Source: Fodinibius salipaludis (GTDB taxonomy: Bacteria; Bacteroidota; Rhodothermia; Balneolales; Balneolaceae). Taken from it: a stretch of DNA of 64,000 bases. The position numbers and the translations under genes are program-made. The stretch covers positions 124,001 to 188,000 of the forward strand of contig NZ_NSKE01000006.1 in NCBI RefSeq assembly GCF_002287075.1. The letters are read 5' to 3'. The notes below the pieces were generated by a model that worked only from the letters and a program-made list of their open reading frames with translations, had not been told where the DNA came from and did no database searches. This document shows, one piece after another, positions 41,560 to 50,188 of this stretch (position 1 is the stretch's first letter; every line of letters begins with the position of its first letter).

Positions 41560-43968
41560 ATGAAGATTTCTCACAACTGGTTAAAAGAATTTGTTGATCT
41601 TGAGTTATCACCGGAAGAAACGGCTGAAAAACTTACACTCATTGGACTTGAAGTTGAAGAAGTAACAGATTTTGGCAGTAAGCTTGAGGGCGTTGTCGTT
41701 GGTGAAGTTCTGGATGTCAGCGATCACCCTAACGCCGATCGTCTCCGGATCTGCCAGGTAGATATCGGCGCCGAAAAGAATCAAATCATTTGCGGTGCAG
41801 ATAATGTAGCAAAAGGACAAAAAGTACCGGTTGCCACTGTTGATACTACCCTGCCGGTTGAAACGGATAATGGTGAGCCGTTTACTATCCGTAAGGCAAA
41901 ACTTCGGGGAGAAAAGTCCAACGGCATGATCTGTGCCGAAGACGAACTCGGACTCGGTGAGGGTCACAGCGGTATTATGGTTCTCGACAACAGTCTGAAG
42001 CCCGGTACCCCGATGAATGAAGCAATCGATTTGTATGAGGACTTTATTATCGATATTGAACTCACTCCAAATCGTCCCGATGCCGCTTGTCACCTGGGCG
42101 TCGCCCGTGATCTGGCAGCCGCACTAAATCTGGATCTCAACAAACCTTTTTCAACTCATTTTGAAGAGACCAAGCCGCTGGATGAAATTGAAATTGGGAT
42201 TGAATCCCCTGAAAAGTGTCACCGGTATGTAGGCAAGCAGGTCACCGATGTTACTGTTGAGGAATCACCCGATTGGCTGCAGAATCGTCTTAAAGCTATC
42301 GGTGTTCGTCCGGTAAATAACATTGTAGATATTACAAACTACGTGATGTTTGAACTGGGACAACCGCTCCACGGCTTCGATGCCGATACAATCAAAGGAA
42401 ATAAAATTGTAGTAAAGGATTTTGATAAGGAGATAACATTTGAAACGCTTGATCACGTAGAGAGAAACTGTTCACCGGGTACGCTATTCATTTGTGACGG
42501 CGAAGAGCCTGTCGCTATTGCCGGTGTTATGGGCGGCGTTGATTCTGAAGTAAGTGACAAAACACAAAATGTTTTGATAGAAAGCGCCTATTTTGATCCC
42601 GCGAGCATCCGAAAAACAGCCAAAGAACAGATGTTACAATCCGATGCCTCCTATCGGTTTGAACGGGGCGTAGATCCTCAACTACAGCGTATAGCAGCAG
42701 AACGAGCCGCTGAATTAATGGGCGAAATTGCAGGTGGTACAGTCGTAGATGCCTGCACGGACCGACATCCTATAAAGACAGAAGCTAAAGAACTTACCCT
42801 TCGAAAATCGTACGTTAACCGTCTGTTGGGCACTGACTTTAGTACTGATAAGATTGAGAACATATTGCATGGGCTGGAGTTTGAACTGCTTGATAAAGAT
42901 GAAAATACACTTACTTATTCTATTCCAACCTTTCGACCTGACTTGGAGCGCGAAGTGGATCTTATAGAAGAAGTGGGACGCCTGTTCGATTACAATAATA
43001 TTCCCACGCCCAAGCACGGAAAGTTCACCTCTCCCGAACCGCTAACCGACTGGGAGCAGTTGTTGAGCAAGGCCAAGGAAACGGCTAAAGGCATGCAGTT
43101 TCGGGAAATCTACTCTAATTCATTGATGCCTGAAGAAGATGCTAAGTTATTGGGTGATCTGGACGAAATGATTCATACACTCAACCCAATATCTACGGAT
43201 ATGACGACTCTACGTCCTTCCCTGTTGTACGGTTTTTTGTCATCGGTGGCCTATAACTTCAACCGGAAGGTTAAACAGGTACGTTTCTTTGAAGTCGGTA
43301 ATGTTTTTGAGAAAACAGATGATGGAACCTATCATCCGAATATAAAAGAACAAACCAATATTTTATTTGGTTTGGCCGGATTTAAAACTATCGAACACTG
43401 GAAAACCGATCCGGAGCACTACGACGTTTTTGACTTAAAAGGACCCGTTGAAAACTTCTTGAAACAGTTTGATACATTTGATGTTTTGAGCTTGGAGGCT
43501 GATGATGAAAATGTTCTCCACTATGAATTTGATGAACAAGAAGTTGGAAGAATTTTTGAAGTTCCTACAGATCTCACAGAAAATTACGATATCGAACTAC
43601 CTGTTTTTGTGGCCGAAATCTCCTTAACACAAATACAGCATGTTCTCGAACAAGTTGGAGAAACGCAATACGAGCCGGTATCTAAATACCCTGCATTTGA
43701 TTTCGATTTTGGAGTTGTAGTTGATTCCCATATCAAGGCTGGTGACCTGTTGAAAACCATTGAAGACACAGCCGGAGATTCACTCAAAGAACTGGACGTT
43801 TTTGATGTTTTCGAGGGAGAATCACTTGGAGAAAACAAAAAAAGTATCGCATTCAGACTATCTTTCCTTGATAAAGAAAAGACATTGACTATCAAGGATG
43901 TAGAACCTATAATTAATAAAGTTCTAAAGGTGCTTGAAAATAAGTATTCAGCAAAACTCCGACAATAA
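41560..43968 (+). CDS. pheT: Phenylalanyl-tRNA synthetase beta subunit
   Basis: The 802-residue beta subunit. It has the N-terminal tRNA-binding (EMAP-like) domain (about 40-150: VVGEVLDVSDHPNADRLRIC), the B3/B4 editing domain (about 210-390: NRLKAIGVRPVNNIVDITNY, GVMGGVDSEVSD), the B5 domain (about 400-470), a catalytic-like core (RPSLLYGFLSSVAYNFNRKV), and a ferredoxin-fold anticodon-binding domain at the end (YPAFDFDFGVVVDSHIKAGD). Domain order and length are standard. It is followed after nine bases by the coiled-coil/zapA pair. Confidence 0.98.
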   Translation: MKISHNWLKEFVDLELSPEETAEKLTLIGLEVEEVTDFGSKLEGVVVGEVLDVSDHPNADRLRICQVDIGAEKNQIICGADNVAKGQKVPVATVDTTLPVETDNGEPFTIRKAKLRGEKSNGMICAEDELGLGEGHSGIMVLDNSLKPGTPMNEAIDLYEDFIIDIELTPNRPDAACHLGVARDLAAALNLDLNKPFSTHFEETKPLDEIEIGIESPEKCHRYVGKQVTDVTVEESPDWLQNRLKAIGVRPVNNIVDITNYVMFELGQPLHGFDADTIKGNKIVVKDFDKEITFETLDHVERNCSPGTLFICDGEEPVAIAGVMGGVDSEVSDKTQNVLIESAYFDPASIRKTAKEQMLQSDASYRFERGVDPQLQRIAAERAAELMGEIAGGTVVDACTDRHPIKTEAKELTLRKSYVNRLLGTDFSTDKIENILHGLEFELLDKDENTLTYSIPTFRPDLEREVDLIEEVGRLFDYNNIPTPKHGKFTSPEPLTDWEQLLSKAKETAKGMQFREIYSNSLMPEEDAKLLGDLDEMIHTLNPISTDMTTLRPSLLYGFLSSVAYNFNRKVKQVRFFEVGNVFEKTDDGTYHPNIKEQTNILFGLAGFKTIEHWKTDPEHYDVFDLKGPVENFLKQFDTFDVLSLEADDENVLHYEFDEQEVGRIFEVPTDLTENYDIELPVFVAEISLTQIQHVLEQVGETQYEPVSKYPAFDFDFGVVVDSHIKAGDLLKTIEDTAGDSLKELDVFDVFEGESLGENKKSIAFRLSFLDKEKTLTIKDVEPIINKVLKVLENKYSAKLRQ

Positions 43969-43977
43969 TTCCAAATA

Positions 43978-44235
43978 GTGTTATCAAATAAAAATCCATA
44001 TCAGGAGCAGTTCCACGAGTTACTTGATGAGATTCGTGAGGAGGTACAATCTCTGAATGATGAAATAAAGGAGCTCAAAAAAGAAAACAGTGATCTGCGG
44101 TCAAAATTAAAAGAAATTCAGGATGGACAAACTGATATCTATTCTGCTATCTCGGAATCCGAGCGGCTTTCCCTTCGTCACCAGGTACTGGGTTTAATAT
44201 CAAAAATTGATAACCATCTGGAGGACAATCAATGA
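43978..44235 (+). CDS. Small coiled-coil protein coupled to zapA
   Basis: An 85-residue acidic protein that is almost wholly coiled coil: FHELLDEIREEVQSLNDEIK followed by ELKKENSDLRSKLKEIQDGQ with heptad spacing. It starts with GTG nine bases after pheT and its stop overlaps the zapA ATG by four bases. The arrangement recalls ZapB, the small coiled-coil partner of ZapA, but the sequence does not match ZapB clearly, so a division role is only a context-based guess. Confidence 0.7.
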   Translation: MLSNKNPYQEQFHELLDEIREEVQSLNDEIKELKKENSDLRSKLKEIQDGQTDIYSAISESERLSLRHQVLGLISKIDNHLEDNQ

Positions 44236-44525
44236 AATCGATAAAAATTACCATACTTGGCAAACAGTATCCGCTCAAAGTTGAAGAATCCGAAGAGGAG
44301 TCGATGCAACGTATTGCCGGATATGTTGACGATAAATTTCGGCAATATAAAAAGGAACTCAACAAGCAGCCCGATACCACCATTATGACCCTTGCTGCTC
44401 TTAGTATTGCTGAAGAACTCTTCGAAGAGCGTAAACGCAATCGAGAGCTCAACCAGCAAGAGGATAAAGTACTCCAAAATGTCAACGAATCTCTTGAAAA
44501 TTTTATTGAGGAAATTCGTGAGTAG
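44232..44525 (+). CDS. zapA: Cell division protein ZapA
   Basis: ZapA crosslinks FtsZ protofilaments and stabilises the Z ring. The 97-residue protein has the globular head IKITILGKQYPLKVEESEEE, then MQRIAGYVDDKFRQYKK, the conserved TIMTLAALSIAEELFEERK, and a C-terminal coiled coil. Length fits. The four-base overlap with the preceding coiled-coil gene implies translational coupling. No 6S RNA gene was found in the 89-base gap after it, where some bacteria have one. Confidence 0.92.
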   Translation: MKSIKITILGKQYPLKVEESEEESMQRIAGYVDDKFRQYKKELNKQPDTTIMTLAALSIAEELFEERKRNRELNQQEDKVLQNVNESLENFIEEIRE

Positions 44526-44614
44526 TCCGGTAATTCAATTCTGATAAGGTCATTATTTTCCTTACTTTTACAGCTTCATTTTGAAAGCTATTTTGGGATT
44601 TAATTATCTGTGGC

Positions 44615-45436
44615 ATGTCTAAAAATCTGATAAATATACTTTTTGTTGGTGATATTGTAGGTGAGCCAGGCCTGAGTCTACTTGAAACAGTGCTACCCGG
44701 TTTTATTGACAAATATGATGCTGATTTTGTGATCGCCAATGGCGAAAATTCGCACGAAGGAAAAGGTATTAACCGATCTATTATTAAACGCCTTTACGAT
44801 CTGGGGGTGCATGTCATTACCGGTGGGAATCACTCTTTTGCCAAGTGGAAAGTGTTCGATTACATGAAAGAGGACGGAAATATTTTGCGTCCCATGAACT
44901 ATCCCAAAGGTAATCCCGGTTACGGTTTTGGGATATATGACATCCCCCATTTCGATCATAAAATCGGTGTACTCAATCTGCAGGGACGTACGTTTATGCC
45001 GGATATTGACTGCCCCTTCAATACAGCCGACTGGGTTATCGAGCGCCTGAACGAAGAAACCGATCTCGTTTTTATTGATTTTCATGCCGAGGCGACTGCT
45101 GAAAAGCTTGCCCTGGCCTGGCACCTCGATGGCGACATTTCGGTGATGGTAGGTACACACACGCATGTCCCCACCAATGACGCTCGCATATTTCCACAGG
45201 GAACCGGTTACATCAGTGATGTGGGAATGACCGGCTCTTTTGACTCGGTATTAGGCATGGATAAAAATGTATCCATGAATCGGTTTAAGTTAGCAACGCC
45301 CCATCGTTACCGGTTGGCAAACGGTAATAATCACCTTTGTGCTATTCTTGCCAAAGTTGATACCGAAACGGCCAAATGCGAATATATTGAACCTATTGTC
45401 TATCCCGGATTTAATAGAAGTAATCTTGAAGAGTAA
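44615..45436 (+). CDS. YmdB-type metallophosphoesterase (TIGR00282 family)
   Basis: A 273-residue phosphoesterase of the YmdB family, which in Bacillus is a cyclic-nucleotide phosphodiesterase that affects biofilm and RNA turnover. Metal-binding motifs are ILFVGDIVGEPGL, VIANGENSHEGKGI, VITGGNHSF, VFIDFHAEATAEK and MVGTHTHVPTNDARI. The C-terminal PHRYRLANGNNHLCAIL completes the fold. The gene is often linked with rny, which is not in this window. It starts 89 bases after zapA and ends nine bases before the ABC ATPase gene. Confidence 0.92.
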   Translation: MSKNLINILFVGDIVGEPGLSLLETVLPGFIDKYDADFVIANGENSHEGKGINRSIIKRLYDLGVHVITGGNHSFAKWKVFDYMKEDGNILRPMNYPKGNPGYGFGIYDIPHFDHKIGVLNLQGRTFMPDIDCPFNTADWVIERLNEETDLVFIDFHAEATAEKLALAWHLDGDISVMVGTHTHVPTNDARIFPQGTGYISDVGMTGSFDSVLGMDKNVSMNRFKLATPHRYRLANGNNHLCAILAKVDTETAKCEYIEPIVYPGFNRSNLEE

Positions 45437-45445
45437 GATCCTCCA

Positions 45446-46129
45446 ATGTCGATAATTCTAGAAGGAAAAAATATCACCAAACAGTATAAAACAGAGTCCG
45501 GCAATGGTACCTTAACCGTACTTGATGATACCTCTATAAGTATCGAGAAGGGATCTATTTCAACAGTGATCGGTGTCAGCGGAAGTGGTAAGAGTACGTT
45601 GCTTCACATTCTCGGTGGACTTGATAAACCCAATACCGGAACAGTGCTATGGAAAAACGATTCTATTTATGATATGAACCGGGAATCACTGGCAAGTTTT
45701 AGAAACAACAAGTTAGGATTTGTTTTCCAGTTTCATCATCTGCTCCCTGAGTTTACAGCTCTTGAAAACATTATGATGCCTGCCCTTATTCGGGGGAAAA
45801 CCCCTGAAAAGGCCGGCCAGAGAGCCAACTACCTATTAGAGGAGTTCGGTATACCTGATCGGGCCGAACATCGTCCTACACAGCTATCAGGCGGCGAGCA
45901 GCAACGTGTGGCCATGGCCCGGGCGCTGATGAATAGCCCCGACCTGATACTTGCCGATGAACCAACTGGCAATCTTGATGAAGATAATACCTCAGTGATT
46001 TTAGACTACCTTTTTAATCTCAGGGAGATTGAGGAAGTAAGTATTCTCCTCATTACCCATGAAAAAGAAATTGCCAACAGATCTGATACTATCTATCAAC
46101 TTTCTAAAGGTAAGTTGGAAATTCTTTAA
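45446..46129 (+). CDS. ABC transporter ATP-binding protein, LolD/MacB type
   Basis: A 227-residue ATPase of the LolD/MacB group. Walker A is GVSGSGKST near residue 42, the signature [15 protein letters not shown] near 145, and Walker [13 protein letters not shown] near 165, followed by the H-loop in LITHEKEIA. The Q-loop [20 protein letters not shown] is typical of LolD. It most likely energises lipoprotein release by LolCE from the inner membrane, but no permease is adjacent, so the assignment is by family resemblance. Confidence 0.88.
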   Translation: MSIILEGKNITKQYKTESGNGTLTVLDDTSISIEKGSISTVIGVSGSGKSTLLHILGGLDKPNTGTVLWKNDSIYDMNRESLASFRNNKLGFVFQFHHLLPEFTALENIMMPALIRGKTPEKAGQRANYLLEEFGIPDRAEHRPTQLSGGEQQRVAMARALMNSPDLILADEPTGNLDEDNTSVILDYLFNLREIEEVSILLITHEKEIANRSDTIYQLSKGKLEIL

Positions 46130-46198
46130 ATTTTACTATCAAAGAAAACAATCATATTTTCAGCTACTCCTGAAATTAACAGACAACAAGTTTAAACC

Positions 46199-46882
46199 AT
46201 GAGTAAGAAACAAGTAAAAGAAGAATTAGAACAAGACGTACTCCTTGAAACTTTTTCAAAGGCACAGAGTTTTTATGACCAAAATAAAAACACGGTCATC
46301 GGTGCGGCTATAGCGGCAATTATTCTCATCGGTGGATCGGTAGGATATTATTACTATGCCGAAGCCCAAGAAAATGAGGCGCAAGAATTGATGGGACAGG
46401 CTTCACAGGCCTATCTGCAAGGGAATTACGAAGAAGCTCTAACAGGATCTGACGCCAATTTTACTGTGGGATTTAAACAGATCATCAACAATTATGGCAT
46501 GACGGATGCTGCAAACCTTGCCCGATATTATGCGGCAGTAAGTTCCTTCAAACTTGGGAATAATCAGGAAGCTTTAAAATATATAGAAAATTATGAGGTC
46601 CCTGAAGGAATTATGGGCGTTGGTCCCCTCTCCTTTCATGCTGTAATACACACCGAACTCGGTAACCATGCCAAAGCAGCAAAACTGTATGTAAAAGCAG
46701 CCGAATGGGATGTTAATGATTCTACAACGCCCTATAATTATCTGGAAGCTGCCAACGCTTTTCACGATGCCGGCAATGCTGAAAAAGCTCAACAGTATGC
46801 TCAAAAAATTGTCGATGAATATGATGACAGCGACCAAGCAACAGAAGCACAACAGCTATTGGGTATGTTGGCAACTAAGTAA
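46199..46882 (+). CDS. Membrane-anchored TPR protein (YfgM-like)
   Basis: A 227-residue protein with a short cytosolic N-terminus, one membrane helix (about 35-53, TVIGAAIAAIILIGGSVGYY) and a periplasmic TPR domain with at least three repeats (AQELMGQASQAYLQGNYEEA, AANLARYYAAVSSFKLGNNQ, NYLEAANAFHDAGNAEKAQQ). This is the layout of YfgM/TPR_21 proteins that associate with the SecYEG translocon. The exact partner here is unknown. It follows the ABC ATPase by 69 bases and ends the block. Confidence 0.8.
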   Translation: MSKKQVKEELEQDVLLETFSKAQSFYDQNKNTVIGAAIAAIILIGGSVGYYYYAEAQENEAQELMGQASQAYLQGNYEEALTGSDANFTVGFKQIINNYGMTDAANLARYYAAVSSFKLGNNQEALKYIENYEVPEGIMGVGPLSFHAVIHTELGNHAKAAKLYVKAAEWDVNDSTTPYNYLEAANAFHDAGNAEKAQQYAQKIVDEYDDSDQATEAQQLLGMLATK

Positions 46883-46990
46883 TTTTTTATCTTTATCACT
46901 GTAATTCTTTAAGGTAATCAATCAGCAATAATATTGGTTATCTTTTGTATTTGAAAAAATTACTTCTTTTATAAGTAGGATCCCCTTGCT

Positions 46991-47593
46991 CTATGATTGG
47001 TCTAAATCCAGATGTTCAAGTGCCTCATCCGAACATCCCTGCCAATTGTAAGGCTGATTACCCCTATAGCCAATATCCCGAATCCCCATTTTACTGGACC
47101 AAAATCCGGTAGCAACCAGATCTCGAAATTGATTAAAGAAATTCACGCCAGCTTGCATTTCGGGCTTTGCACTATCAGGATAAGCAATCTTATCAAGTAT
47201 TTTTCGCTTCTGCTGATCACTACAATTAATGAAACGATCTTCAAACATTTTCTGACACTGCACATCTAACCAACTGAGTCCTCCACGCATAGGCGTTTGG
47301 TTTTCAGGACGATCGAGCATCATAAAGTCAATAAATTCAGGAACTCCCGCATCCTCGGCATTACCGGAATGCTCATCAGCAGGAATTACCATGTTGGCTA
47401 ACTGTCGTACAGTTTCGAACTCGTGATCAGTAAAAAATTGCGTTTCCCATTTTTCCAGATCTTCCTCAGTTACGTGTTTCCAAAACTTATGTTCCTTGGC
47501 CGTCTCCTCGGGACTAATTTTACACCCTGTCATAGCAAAACCGGCGGCCAACGTTCCCAGCGAAAGCGTTTTTAAGAGTTCTCGTCTATCCAT
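46991..47593 (-). CDS. Gluconate 2-dehydrogenase subunit-3-like protein with Tat signal
   Basis: The 200-residue small partner of GMC-type sugar dehydrogenases. The N-terminus MDRRELLKTLSLGTLAAGF is a twin-arginine signal, and MTGC (Cys24) could be a lipobox. The body matches the subunit-3 family: TDHEFETVRQLANMVIPADE, then GVPEFIDFMML and GGLSWLDVQCQKMFEDRFIN. The protein probably escorts the GMC subunit through the Tat pathway and stabilises it. It lies 16 bases after the GMC gene and is clearly part of the same transcript. Confidence 0.88.
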   Translation of the reverse strand: MDRRELLKTLSLGTLAAGFAMTGCKISPEETAKEHKFWKHVTEEDLEKWETQFFTDHEFETVRQLANMVIPADEHSGNAEDAGVPEFIDFMMLDRPENQTPMRGGLSWLDVQCQKMFEDRFINCSDQQKRKILDKIAYPDSAKPEMQAGVNFFNQFRDLVATGFWSSKMGIRDIGYRGNQPYNWQGCSDEALEHLDLDQS

Positions 47594-47609
47594 TATTCAT
47601 TAGTTGGTT

Positions 47610-49322
47610 TTATAAATTTCCTTTATTCATTTGATCTGCAATATAATCTGAGGTTCTCATCGAAAGAGCCAGAATGGTCCACGTAGGATTTTTATGGGGC
47701 TGTGACACAAAAGAACCACCATCCGCTACAAACAAATTATCAACATCGTGGGCTTGGCAATATTTGTTGAGCACCGAACGATCAGGATCATTCCCCATTC
47801 TCGTAGTACCGACTTCGTGTATAATCTGCCCCGGATTAGTGATCCCATACCCCTCCTCTTTCGATGGCATATCGCCCAGTGGCTCACCGCCCATCTCATC
47901 AATAATATTACGAAACGTCTCTTGCATATGCTTCACTTGTTTATACTCATGATCTCCCCATTCATAATTAAAGCGAAGGACAGGTATACCCCATTCATCA
48001 ACAACATTGGGATCAATTTCGCAGTAATTATCTTCATAGGCAATACTCTCTCCTCGACCGGAAAATCCCACAACAGAACCATAGTATCGCCGATAATCCT
48101 CTTTGAGCTGTTTGCCATATCCACCGCCACCTCTGGGACGATCCTGTAAAAGATCATTATAATTTTGGATACCTCCCATAAATCCATAGCTGGGCATCCC
48201 ACGTCCTCCCCACAATTCTACGTGATAACCGCGCGCAAAATCCAGATCGCTGTTATCTTTCCACCAAGGGATATACAAATGAGCTCCTCCTGTGCCATCC
48301 TCATTGTGGGCCGGCATATCCATCAAATCGGGAATTATCCCCGCAACCGATGTCCCGGTCGAATCCATCAGATATTTGCCAACTATTCCACTCGAGTTTG
48401 CCAGCCCGTTGGGAAAGTCCGAAGATTTTGAATTCAATAACAGTCGGGCCGACTCGCAGGCACTGGCAGCAAGTACCACAACCCGTGATTTTACCTTGTA
48501 TTCTTTGCCATTTTCTTTATTAACGTAAGAGACTCCCGTTGCTTTTCCATCGCTATAGGTTACTTCGCGTACCATCGCGTTGTTAATAATCTCCAGATTG
48601 CCGGTTTCGAGGGCCGGTGGTAACAACACAGAAGGACTAGAAAAATTGGAATGCGTCGAACAACTTCGATTGCACTGTCCACAGTAGTGACAGGCAGCCC
48701 GGCCATTATGAGGTTCCGTTATTATCGAAAGTCGAGATGGGATAGCCGGAATACCCATATCATCGCAGGCACCTTTTATCAAATGCTCGTAACAACGTGG
48801 TTCCGGGGGATCCATATAAATGCCCCCCGGCTCATTAGGTATACCCTCATTGGTTCCGAACACGCCAATTAGCCGATCAACACGATCATAATAGGGCTTG
48901 ATATCTTGATAACTTATGGGCCAATCATGTCCAAGGCCATCCTTACTTCTCACCCGAAAATCATCCGGACCAAAACGCAGTGATATACGTCCCCAATGAT
49001 TCGTTCGACCGCCCAGCATGCGCCCGCGAAACCAGTCGAAGTTCGTATTTTCGGTTGTCGTATACGGTTCACCATCAATATTCCACCCGCCAAAGCAGGC
49101 ATCGAATTCACCGAAGGGTTGACGCTCAGTGCCGGCACCACGTCTGGGAGACTCGTAAGGCCATGTAAACATCGCAAAGTCTTCCGAGTCGAACCATCCA
49201 CCGGCCTCCAACATCAAAACATTTGCTCCGGCCTTTGTAAGCTCATGGGCAGCCATCCCACCACCGGCTCCCGATCCAACGATACAAACGTCATACTTCT
49301 CTTGGCTTTCAATGATCTGCAT
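47610..49322 (-). CDS. GMC-family FAD oxidoreductase with CX2CX2CX3C motif (probable sugar 3-dehydrogenase)
   Basis: A 570-residue flavoprotein of the glucose-methanol-choline family. The FAD-binding loop is VCIVGSGAGGGMAAHEL at 12-28, followed by MLEAGGW. The GMC C-terminal motif VADGGSFVSQPHKNPTWTIL holds the catalytic histidine. An uncommon feature is CHYCGQCNRSC with Cys211, 214, 217 and 221, whose ferredoxin-like CX2CX2CX3C spacing suggests an Fe-S cluster, as in bacterial FAD-glucose dehydrogenases (whose cysteine spacing differs). It has no signal of its own and would travel with the Tat-targeted small subunit. Sugar oxidation at C3 is inferred from its neighbours. Confidence 0.88.
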   Translation of the reverse strand: MQIIESQEKYDVCIVGSGAGGGMAAHELTKAGANVLMLEAGGWFDSEDFAMFTWPYESPRRGAGTERQPFGEFDACFGGWNIDGEPYTTTENTNFDWFRGRMLGGRTNHWGRISLRFGPDDFRVRSKDGLGHDWPISYQDIKPYYDRVDRLIGVFGTNEGIPNEPGGIYMDPPEPRCYEHLIKGACDDMGIPAIPSRLSIITEPHNGRAACHYCGQCNRSCSTHSNFSSPSVLLPPALETGNLEIINNAMVREVTYSDGKATGVSYVNKENGKEYKVKSRVVVLAASACESARLLLNSKSSDFPNGLANSSGIVGKYLMDSTGTSVAGIIPDLMDMPAHNEDGTGGAHLYIPWWKDNSDLDFARGYHVELWGGRGMPSYGFMGGIQNYNDLLQDRPRGGGGYGKQLKEDYRRYYGSVVGFSGRGESIAYEDNYCEIDPNVVDEWGIPVLRFNYEWGDHEYKQVKHMQETFRNIIDEMGGEPLGDMPSKEEGYGITNPGQIIHEVGTTRMGNDPDRSVLNKYCQAHDVDNLFVADGGSFVSQPHKNPTWTILALSMRTSDYIADQMNKGNL

Positions 49323-49369
49323 AAAAATAATTCTAAATCAAAAGGTTATTTTGGGAAAGAGTTGGATGT

Positions 49370-50167
49370 TCAATTCTCCATCTCCTTAATTTTAATATTT
49401 CGAAACCAGACATCATTACCGTGATCCTGCAAGCCTATATATCCCTCTTTGGCTACATCAGCAAATCCTTCATAATCGGCGAACTTACTGTTTTCTACCA
49501 TTTCTTTCCAGTCATCAGTCCATAGATGATATTCCAGTATCTGCTCTCCATTCTGGAAGTGAACAACCGTTCCCTGGTACACCAAGATTCGCGCTTCGTT
49601 CCATTTGCCGTGCGGCTTAGTGTTTTGCGGATCAGCAGGCATCATATCATAAAGCGCACCCGCCTTACGATTTCCATCTTCGCCAAGTCGGGCATCAGGA
49701 TGATTTTCGTTATCCAAGATCTGCATTTCTGGGGCTGACTTCCAGATAGGTTCGCCATTTTCACCGCATTGTTCTTCGGCCAGATAGAGGATACCACTGT
49801 TTCCTCCCTTTTCAACCTTCCACTCGAGCTTTAGCTCAAAGGCACTATATTTTTTCTTGGTGATGATATCCCCACCACCACCGGCTTCACCAGCTCCAGA
49901 TCCGATCACCTTTAATGCATTATTCTCTACCGTCCATCCACTATCGGGGAAAGCTTCCTTACAATATCCGCGCCACTGCTCACCTGGATTTTCTCCATCA
50001 AATAACAGCTGCCAACCATCTTCCTTTTCTGCTTCTGTCAAGGTATTAACCGCCGCTTCTTTTTCATTTTCTTGACTCATCTGATCATTTTCTTCTTCTG
50101 AAGATTGGCAACTGCTTAACAATAGTCCCAATCCAATTATAACTATTAACAGTTTATTCGTTGTCAT
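49370..50167 (-). CDS. DUF1080 lipoprotein (3-keto-disaccharide hydrolase family)
   Basis: A 265-residue secreted lipoprotein. The signal peptide LLIVIIGLGLLLSSC ends in a lipobox with Cys20. The DUF1080 domain, now named 3-keto-disaccharide hydrolase in Pfam, runs from GWQLLFDGENPGEQWRGYCK to VWFRNIKIKEME. Typical blocks are KLEWKVEKGGNSGILYLAEE, GALYDMMPADPQNTKPHGKW and GYIGLQDHGNDVWFRNIKI. In characterised members this fold cleaves glycosides that have been oxidised at C3 of the sugar. It lies directly between a Gfo/Idh oxidoreductase and a GMC enzyme, which is consistent with that pathway. Confidence 0.88.
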   Translation of the reverse strand: MTTNKLLIVIIGLGLLLSSCQSSEEENDQMSQENEKEAAVNTLTEAEKEDGWQLLFDGENPGEQWRGYCKEAFPDSGWTVENNALKVIGSGAGEAGGGGDIITKKKYSAFELKLEWKVEKGGNSGILYLAEEQCGENGEPIWKSAPEMQILDNENHPDARLGEDGNRKAGALYDMMPADPQNTKPHGKWNEARILVYQGTVVHFQNGEQILEYHLWTDDWKEMVENSKFADYEGFADVAKEGYIGLQDHGNDVWFRNIKIKEMEN

Positions 50168-50188
50168 GACAATATTTTTAATTTAAAG

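Noticed and set aside
44526-44614. Possible 6S RNA after zapA
   Set aside because: The gap is only 89 bases and no 6S-like open-bubble hairpin is visible.
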